DNA of 64,000 nucleotides, taken from Dendrobium chrysotoxum. Its lineage: Eukaryota > Streptophyta > Magnoliopsida > Asparagales > Orchidaceae. Position numbers and translations under genes: made by a program. Below are positions 57,601-64,000 of this stretch, piece after piece. The stretch is from positions 962,501 through 1,026,500 of the forward strand of contig CM034312.1 of the NCBI GenBank assembly GCA_019925795.1. The letters are read 5' to 3'. Position 1 is the stretch's first letter. Each line of letters opens with the position of its first letter. Under the pieces are notes generated by a model that saw nothing but the letters and a program-made list of their open reading frames with translations, did not search any database and had not been told where the DNA came from.

Positions 57601-58186
57601 TTATTCGATTTTTTTTATTTATTGTGTGGGTCAACATAAGTATTCTTCTAGAAGCCTTTGATGCCTTCAACTTCTTATTCCTAATCAACATCACAAAAAG
57701 TTATGCTTATGCTACATGCTTCTAAACCATCCCCTAATCACTAATGTTAGCAAAAAGGAAATCTTGAGATTTATTGATATACATTATTAAAGGTGTTTGA
57801 ATTACAAAAAAAAAACATGTTTAATCTTCATTTCAAACTCTCCTGTATATAGTTTGAAATGAGAAGTAAATTATAAAGCCTAGTATTTTGCACTTAATCA
57901 CCGTAGCCCAAGTGTCTTGATGACTAGTTAGCTCTTGTACAATTAGTTCTATAGGATCCCACTAAGCTAAGAGGGCACGACCCAGCTTGCCAAGAAGATG
58001 TTTAGGCCAATGCCAATATTTATCGTCCACGCCGACACTCATCACCTAGCTCTAGCTTGATGACACTCAGTTCTTAACTCTAGCTTTCTGGCACCCGCCC
58101 ATCTCTAGACCCGTCACCTTTGCTTTCTCTTGCTAGAATCACACAAATTGAATGCAACCACATCCAATAAAATCAATAACCATCAA
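57601..58186. other. No gene recognised
   Basis: A spacer between copy B and the gypsy remnant. No ORF with a domain. Confidence 0.5.
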
Positions 58187-58225
58187 TGCCTACCCATGCC
58201 AATGCAACCTAAATATGTGGCATCT
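58187..58225. repeat. 39-bp direct repeat, left copy
   Basis: 38 of 39 bases are identical to 63601-63639. It abuts the gypsy insert. Confidence 0.9.
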
Positions 58226-58265
58226 TTGATAGGAAATACTTGTAGATCTCAAGTATTCCTATCAA
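58226..58265. repeat. Hairpin at element terminus
   Basis: The 17-base arm at 58226-58242 and 16-base arm at 58250-58265 are complementary except for one extra A, around loop TAGATCT. It starts at the first base after the 39-bp repeat. Confidence 0.85.
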
Positions 58266-58538
58266 TAGAGACAAAATCAAAGAACAAACTCACAAAATCT
58301 GATGGGGAATCACCCAAAACAATAGTTTTATAGAAGAAATTAACGGAACAAAGAGCAACAAGATACAATTGATCCTCTATTTGAGAGGAGGATCATTCTC
58401 TCCCAATCTTTAGACAAAGCTAAGGCCCAAGACACCAAAAAGAAAACTCCCACAAGAACACAATAATCAAAACATAACCCTAACCCTAATTCTCTCCTCT
58501 TACTTAAAGCATACAATTAATTCATCAAGCCAAAATCA

Positions 58539-59394
58539 CTACATAGCCCTTGCCACCCCCTCATTTCCCTCCAAGCATACAATTAATTCACCAAGCTTCT
58601 CATTCCTCCTGTTGGCGACTATCTTCTGCCTGTAAGGTCGGAGTTTCAAAAGCACAGTCTCCCCTTCCTCGAATTGTATGTCCTTCCTATGCCCATCAGT
58701 CTGTTTCTTCATAATCTGTTGAGCTCTCAGAAGATGCCTCTTCAACTCCTCTAACACCCTGTCCCTCTCCTCCAAGTACATCTCTACTAACGAAACGGGA
58801 GTGCTGCTATGTCCAAAATGCACTAAGTGAGGTGGATCTCTTCCGTATAACACCTTGAATGAGGTCATCTGAGAAGCAGAATGATAAGAGGTGTTGTACC
58901 AATACTGAGCCCATGATAGCCATTTAGTGTCTCTGACACAAAGCATCTCATGTACGTTTCCAAGCTCCTACTAACCACTTCTGTTTGGTCATCCATCTGT
59001 GGGTGGTAGGCGGTGCTTCTTTTCAATACTGTCCCTTGCAATCTGAACAGCTCCCTCCAGAAATGACTGAGAAACATCTTATCTATGTCAGATACTATCG
59101 CCTCTGGTACTCCGTGCAGTCTAACCACCTCTCTGATGAAAGCTAATGTCACTGTCACTACGGTGTATGGATGTCGCAGGGGAATGAAATAAGCATACTT
59201 GCTCAATCGGTCTACCACCACTGGAATCACCGTAAAGCCTTCTGAATGGGGTAGCCCATCTATGAAATCCATGGATACCTCCTCCCATACCCGTCCTAGT
59301 AAAGCCAACGGCTGTAGTAATCCTCTTGGAGACATGGCCAAATATTTGTTCCTTTGACAGACCTCATATCTGGCTACCATCTCCTCCACATCCT
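58539..59394 (-). pseudogene. Gypsy integrase (core and C-terminal part)
   Basis: Two open pieces (58865-59401 and 58539-58946) give the core with SMDFIDGLP (first D), SDIDKMFLSHFW (second D) and the QTEVVSRSLETYMRCF glutamate, then a frameshift near 58870-58940, then YNTSYHSASQMTSFKVLYGRDPP and VLLKLRPYRQKIVANRRNEKLG. The normal end and any chromodomain are missing. In the zinc motif one cysteine position reads tyrosine (VARYEVCQ). Confidence 0.85.
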
Positions 59395-59859
59395 TATGCA
59401 TCCCTTTCCTTGAAAATTATAGTGCATTAAGCATAAGCGTAGTACAATAAAGCCACAAAAGGCACCAAACCACCCCGAACAGGTGGGGGGGGGGGGGGGG
59501 TGAAGCAAGGGGCTGAACAAAATAAAAATATAAGAAGAAAGAGAGATAACACTCCTAGAAGGAGCCAAAAGACCACCACCCCCCCAAGTAAGGATGGGGC
59601 CCACCGGCATGGGAATACCGGAGAGGGAGACCGAGGGAGAGGAGCAGGCCAGGGGGGAGTCCGAGAAAGGGAGAGATCCTGCCACGAGGGCAGATCGGAA
59701 ACCCAGTGCCCCAGCGAAGCCCAATTCAGACGGCCGCGGCTCCAGCATCCACCAATCAAGGATGGGCCCATCACTCACTTAAGGGGATAATGTCCCCGCC
59801 GTCTTTACGTCGCTTACGGGGGAGGGCAGTGAAGGGCCCAAGTATATGCATCCCTTTCC
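59395..59859 (-). mobile_element. 435-bp insertion with 15-bp TSD in the integrase
   Basis: The insert 59410-59844 splits the integrase zinc region and is flanked by TATGCATCCCTTTCC at 59395-59409 and 59845-59859. It contains a long G-run (about 59487-59503) and, on the minus strand, a T-rich 3' part ending TGCACTATAATTTTCAA that resembles LINE 3' UTRs. TSD length fits a LINE or SINE, but no poly-A or recognisable protein is present. Confidence 0.7.
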
Positions 59860-60025
59860 AGTACAACTCTGATTCTAGCCTCATGTATGTCTTCTGCACC
59901 CCTGAATAACCCCCTACAACGTCCCATGAAACTCCTGGAGTAAGTGTGGAATGTAGACTGATGTCCTAGGCATCACAAACCTCCACTGGTACAACAGTCT
60001 CTCCCCCTCCAATGAATACCCCGGG
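59860..60025 (-). pseudogene. Gypsy integrase zinc region and spacer
   Basis: Minus-strand text reads GYSGVQKTYMRLESELYWKGMH up to the insertion point, the segment that normally leads into KDVEEMV at 59394. Zinc ligands are partly lost. Confidence 0.75.
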
Positions 60026-60385
60026 TGCGAACTGCGGGAACCACGGGGTCGAGCGCTAACGGCTGAGTGCTAACTGCTGATGCGGCACTTGACTTGACAA
60101 GACGAGCTGGCGGCTAACCGCTGACCCGACACTTGACTAGATGAGACGCGAGCGCGGACTGCCGCGGACGATGGGACAAGACAAAGTCACGCACTCACGC
60201 ACGCAGAAGCCATGATCCCGGGTCAACTGGGTCGATTTTGGATTTCTGGGTCAACCCGAACCCGACCCGATTTTACAAACAGGTCAAAAACTTGAACCCA
60301 AACCCAACCCGTATTGCAAACCGGTTGACCAGAACCCAAAATTTTTCGGGTCGGGTCCGGGTCTGGTCAGATTTTGACACCCCTA
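60026..60385. mobile_element. Insertion in gypsy, hAT-like end
   Basis: A foreign segment between integrase and RNase H. It has a GC-rich left part (GCTAACGGCTGAGTGCTAAC and CGGCTAACCGCTGACCC words) and a right part rich in GGGTCAACCCGAACCCGACCC, ending ATTTTGACACCCCTA like the element at 50684. TIR partner and TSD were not found. It may be one element or two. Confidence 0.5.
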
Positions 60386-61640
60386 TGTCCTCCTTGATGG
60401 CCTCCCAATCGAACATCAATTGGATTGATATTGTCGTCGCCTTTAACTCTCCCATACATCTTGATAAGATATCTGCCGTCTTATTCTCCACCCCTAGCCT
60501 GTATTGGATTTCAAAGTCATACCCTAGCAATTTGGACAGCCACCTTTGATGCTCCTCTTTCACTATTCGCTGCTCCAACAAGTACTTCAGGCTTCACTGG
60601 TCCGTTTTGACAATGAAATGCCTATCTAATAGGTAGGGCCGCCACTTATGGATGGCTAATACGATGGTCATCAGCTCCCGCTTATAGACTGATTTCAACC
60701 TGACTCTTGCTGTCAACACCTGGCTAAAATAGGCAATAGGTCGATGATTTTGCATTAGTACTGCCCCCAATCCATACCCTAAAACATCTGTCTCCACTAT
60801 GAAGACCTGGGTGAAATCTGGTAGAGCTAAAACTGGTACAGTAGTCATAGCCTTCTTCAAACTCTCAAAAGCTGCTATAGATGCCTCCCCCCAAAGGAAT
60901 CTGTCCTTCTTCAATTGTTCTGTTAGTGGCCATGTTATGGTGCTGTACCCTTTCACGAATCTCCTGTAGTATACTGTCAGTACTAAGAATCCTCTCAGCT
61001 CATTCAGATTCTTAGGTAATGGCCATCTCAACATAGCCTCAATTTTTGACTGATCTGCTGCCACCCCCTCTTTGGACACAATATGGCCCAAATACTCCAC
61101 ATTGATCTGGGCAAAATAGCACTTCTTTAGGTTGGCCCTTAGCTGATGCTCCTGCAACACCTCTAGTACCCTCCTCAAGTGTTCCCAATGCTCCTCCTCT
61201 GTCCTGCTGTAAACTAGGATATCGTCAAAGAACACCAAGACAAATCGCCTAAGGTAAGGTCGGAAGACCTTGTTCATGAGAGATTGGAATGTGGCTGGGG
61301 CGTTAGTGAGGCCAAAAGGCACGACCAGGAACTCATAATGCCCCTCATGAATTCTAAAAGCAGTCTTGGGCACATCTTCATTCTGATCTGATGATATCCT
61401 GACTTCAGATCTATCTTGGTGAAGATCACTGCGCCACTCAACTCATCCAATAGCTCATCAATCATTGGTATAGGAAACTTTTCTGGCACAATCTCCTTAT
61501 TTACCGCCCTGTAGTCCACACAAAATCTTCAGTTGTCATCCTTTTTCTTAACTAGTAATACTGGACTAGAAAAAGGACTAACATAGGGCCTGATAATCCC
61601 CGCCTCCAACATTTCTCTAATCAACTTCTCAATCTCATCC
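60386..61640 (-). pseudogene. Gypsy RT and RNase H
   Basis: RT reads MDYRAVNKEIVPEKFPIPMIDELLDEL and FTKIDLKSGYHQIRM; a frameshift lies near 61372-61385; then FLVVPFGLTNAPATFQSLMN, catalytic VFFDDILVYS and the thumb YLGHIVSKEGV. RNase H has FIVETDVLGYGLGAVLMQ and REL.TIVLAIHKWRPYL. TGA at 60594-60596 breaks the frame, and the same frame continues (SLKYLLEQR, LGVENKTADILSR) to the insertion at 60385. Confidence 0.88.
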
Positions 61641-62400
61641 TTCTAAAATTGAGGATAGTGGTAAGGTCTGACGCTGATGGGTGATACACCTTCCCTCAAG
61701 GTGATAGCATGCTCCTGCTCTCGTGGTGGGAGCAATCCTTGAAGTGGCTGAAAAACCTCATGGAATTGCTAAATCAACGATCGTTTTGAGAGAGGCATAT
61801 CTCCCTCCTCCAATATAACTCCCTCCAGTTGGTGCAGCTCCACTAAAAAGCCTTCCCCCACCTCTTGTATACTTCTCACTATGGTTTTGAGAGATATCAT
61901 GGCTTTGGAGAGCCACGCATCTCCCTTGATCACCACCCTCCTTCTCCACCAATAACTCCATCGTGAGTGCTACCCTTGATCTTGGTGTTCCTTAAGGTCT
62001 GTAACCACTTCATCCCTAGGATAACATCTGTACTTCCTAACTCTAGTGGGAGAAAATCCTCCCTCACCTGAATCCCCTGGATGGTCAACATCACTCCTCT
62101 ACAAATCCTCTGATCTTTCTCCACCTTTCCCGTACCAATCATCATCACATGATAGCTGGTGTCAACCAATTCACTTCCAGTTGATTGACGACCTGAGTGA
62201 AAATGAAATTGTGGGTAGCCCTACTGCCAATCAGTACCACCACCTCCCTGTCCTTATCACCCTTCACCTTCATGGTATGATTCATAGTGAATCCTACCAC
62301 GGAGTTCAGGGAAACCTCTGCCAGGTCCAGATGTAGCTTCTCTTCCATCTCTTCCACTACCTCCCCCTTGCCTTCCTACTCAGTTTCCTCATCATCACAA
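61641..62400 (-). pseudogene. Gypsy protease
   Basis: Pieces at 62145-62357 and 61930-62169 form a retropepsin-like domain (VVVLIGSRATHNFIF, then VREDFLPLELGSTDVILGMKWLQTL). The catalytic motif, normally D-S-G-A, reads G-S-R-A, so the active aspartate and glycine are both lost. Confidence 0.8.
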
Positions 62401-62710
62401 ATGGAGAGAACCTGAAGAGTTCAGTCCTTACACCTATGCCCTGGAGTATACTTCTCATCGCACCTAAAATATAACCCCCTAGCCCTGTTCTCCTGCACCT
62501 CCTTCTCCATCAGCCTCTTGAAATTTCCCCCACTACCTCCTCCTACTTGCTTCCTCCCTAGTGGTCTCACGAAACCCTCCAGTTGCTGGACCCTTGGGTG
62601 CTAAAAGAGTGGTCGTTGTCCTGTAGGAGCCTCCTGAACTGCTGCTCCAGGCTTCCCTCTCATAATACCCTCCGATTCTCCACCAGTTGTGCCAACTCCA
62701 TAGCCTCTCC

Positions 62711-63600
62711 CTAGTCACGAGGTATCATGACCTTCACTTCAGCTTTGATCTCTGATTTGAGATCCTTCAGGAAGTTCCCCTCCAATGCCATCTCTGAAAA
62801 ACGCTCCACCCGACTGGTCAAATGCTCAAACCTCTCACGGTAGTCTGCTACTGATCCATCCTGCATCAGTGCAAAGAATTGCTCATAGAAGTCTCCTCCC
62901 CTGTCGGTTTGGAAACGTTCTAATAAACAATCTTTAAACTCTCTCCAGCTCCGTAGGGGCTCCTCTGGTCTCTCCACTGGTACCATGACAGCGCATTCCC
63001 CTCCAAACATAGGCCGGCTACTGTCAACCTCTCCTCCTCCGTCAACCCATTGACGGCGAAGTACCTTTCCACCTTATAGATCCACCCATGTGGGTCCTCC
63101 CCCTCACAAATGGGCATCTTAAGCTTCCTCACCTTCTGATCTTCCCCGTTTCCCCTTATTCCTCCATAGTTTCCCCTTTCCCAAGTGCTTGGCCCTCCCC
63201 AAGTCTCCCGGTCTTCCCTTCTCCTTTCATACCCATAACCTCCTTCGAATTCCTCTCTCCTTCCTTCAAAATCAGCAACTCGGCGGTCATAATTTCCTTC
63301 CCTACGTTCCCAATCAGCACGCCTTTGCTCCTGCCCTCCATACCCATGCCTTTTCCCAAACCTACCTCCTCTATCCTCCCTCTGGAAAGGCTCTAGATTG
63401 GGTTTTCTCCTTTCTCCCTCTACAATCTCCACCTCGTCTTCGTCCTTACGAATTTCAGAATTCGTATTCTTTCCTTCTGGCCCTTTCGCCCATGAAGCCG
63501 CCGTTTGGTTGTGGATTTCCAACATCTTCTTCATCATATTCCGTAAATTAGCTACTTTCCCTTCTATGGCGGAAATTCTATCCTCCACCGTTGTCTTTAC
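62711..63600 (-). pseudogene. Gypsy gag, 5'-truncated
   Basis: No in-frame ATG lies near the upstream edge: the frame runs straight out of the 39-bp repeat into KTTVEDRISAIEGKVANLRNM. An RG- and E-rich spacer follows, then the gag core KLKMPICEGEDPHGWIYKVERYFAV, LEGNALSWYQWRDQRSPYG, a frameshift near 62930-63000, and REFKDCLLERFQTDRGGDFYEQFFALMQDGSVADYRERFE. A cysteine-containing knuckle region may lie at 62400-62530 but is broken. Confidence 0.8.
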
Positions 63601-63639
63601 TGCCTACCCATGCCAATGCAACCCAAATATGTGGCATCT
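63601..63639. repeat. 39-bp direct repeat, right copy
   Basis: Partner of 58187-58225, directly upstream of the truncated gag in the minus orientation. Confidence 0.9.
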
Positions 63640-64000
63640 CCTAGCACAAAAATGAAATCCACCCATACATATCCCTATTATTACTAACAATATCTCTGAT
63701 GTCACTCACCTAGCACTAACCATGTGATGCCTAAATTCGATCCATAAAACTTGGCTCCACGCTAACACAGCAGATGTCCAATACCCTCTTAGCACATCAA
63801 TTATCGTCAATGCATGTGTGCCCATCAGCATGATACACCGAGATCGCCCTTTTTGTGGCATTGAACTAAGTAATGTATTTTTAATTTTCCTCTCTCCATC
63901 TCTTTTGCTCTCCTTCCATCTAATAGAATATCTGACTCATACACTCTTTCTTTTGGTATAATAGAAGCTTTTCTCTCTCTGTGTAGCAAAGTTAAGCTAA
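63640..64000. other. No gene recognised
   Basis: Right flank of the gypsy insertion. No ORF or repeat identity can be supported. Confidence 0.5.

Larger units (their letters stand above)
58226..63600 (-). mobile_element. LTR-less, truncated chromovirus-like Ty3/gypsy
   Basis: 5375 bp on the minus strand with gag, protease, RT, RNase H and integrase in Ty3/gypsy order, but no LTR on either side and no gag start codon. The insert is bounded by 39-bp direct repeats (58187-58225 and 63601-63639, one mismatch). The left end begins with an inverted repeat at 58226-58265. The integrase C-terminus is cut short with no chromodomain visible, and pol has several frameshifts and stops. The lineage (Reina/Tekay-like) is guessed from the gag and protease words. 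Confidence 0.75.

Noticed and set aside
58508..58596. Duplicated word AGCATACAATTAATTCA in the gypsy 3' end
   Set aside because: A 66-bp-spaced short duplication that probably marks a small deletion or repair event; too short to call a separate element.
59427..59790. ORFs over the 435-bp insertion
   Set aside because: Proline-rich reading of a G-run and low-complexity DNA inside an insertion; no homology seen.
1..64000. CRISPR arrays, bacterial operons, phage or tRNA genes
   Set aside because: None seen. The tandem repeats lack CRISPR spacing, and no tRNA A/B box pair with a cloverleaf could be read.

Overview
The window is plant nuclear DNA, and the visible genes are those of a flowering plant. 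It is mostly Ty3/gypsy retrotransposons of the Tat (Ogre/RIRE2-like) and chromovirus-like types, hAT-type MITEs, RTE-type LINE tails and long non-coding repeats. They surround one small island of host genes. I cannot name the species. A 500-N assembly gap sits at 13036-13535.

Left part (1-13 kb): a decayed retroelement reading frame on the minus strand; a 5.5-kb non-coding repeat (copy A, 1393-6960) rich in short hairpins; a 5'-truncated LINE with target-site duplication; a broken NBS-LRR resistance-gene fragment; and a decayed plant-mobile-domain (PMD) reading frame, part of which is present twice head to head as a 1.1-kb inverted repeat (10213-12610).

Middle (13.5-31 kb): a plus-strand Tat-type pol (protease remnant, RT, RNase H, second RNase H, integrase) with one in-frame stop. 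It is followed by about 12 kb without genes that carries several tandem-repeat families, a TATA box at 23662 and a 1-kb AT-only tract. This tail looks like a very long LTR plus flanking repeat DNA.

31191-41926: one complete Tat-type LTR retrotransposon on the minus strand. It has 1.0-kb LTRs, a 5-bp TSD (ATAAT), PBS and PPT, and broken gag-pol. It also has an antisense, intron-containing extra ORF with its own TATA box (plus strand, 32797-34740).

Gene island (42-48.6 kb): a P-class mitochondrial-type PPR gene like Arabidopsis At3g14580 (plus strand); a small secreted CLE peptide gene whose dodecapeptide closely matches CLE45 (minus strand, 46175-46429); and the last two coding exons of an ATP-dependent 6-phosphofructokinase (minus strand, 47675-48603), with no upstream exons visible in the window.

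Right part (48.6-64 kb): degenerate repeats with two hAT-type MITEs that have clear 8-bp TSDs; copy B of the 5.4-kb non-coding repeat (52163-57600); and an LTR-less, 5'-truncated chromovirus-like gypsy (58226-63600). The gypsy is bounded by 39-bp direct repeats, starts at its left edge with a hairpin, and is itself hit by two further insertions. I see no new enzymatic system. The unusual material is structural: hairpin arrays in twin non-coding repeats, an antisense TE gene, nested micro-insertions, the large inverted repeat, and the small CLE and PFK loci.
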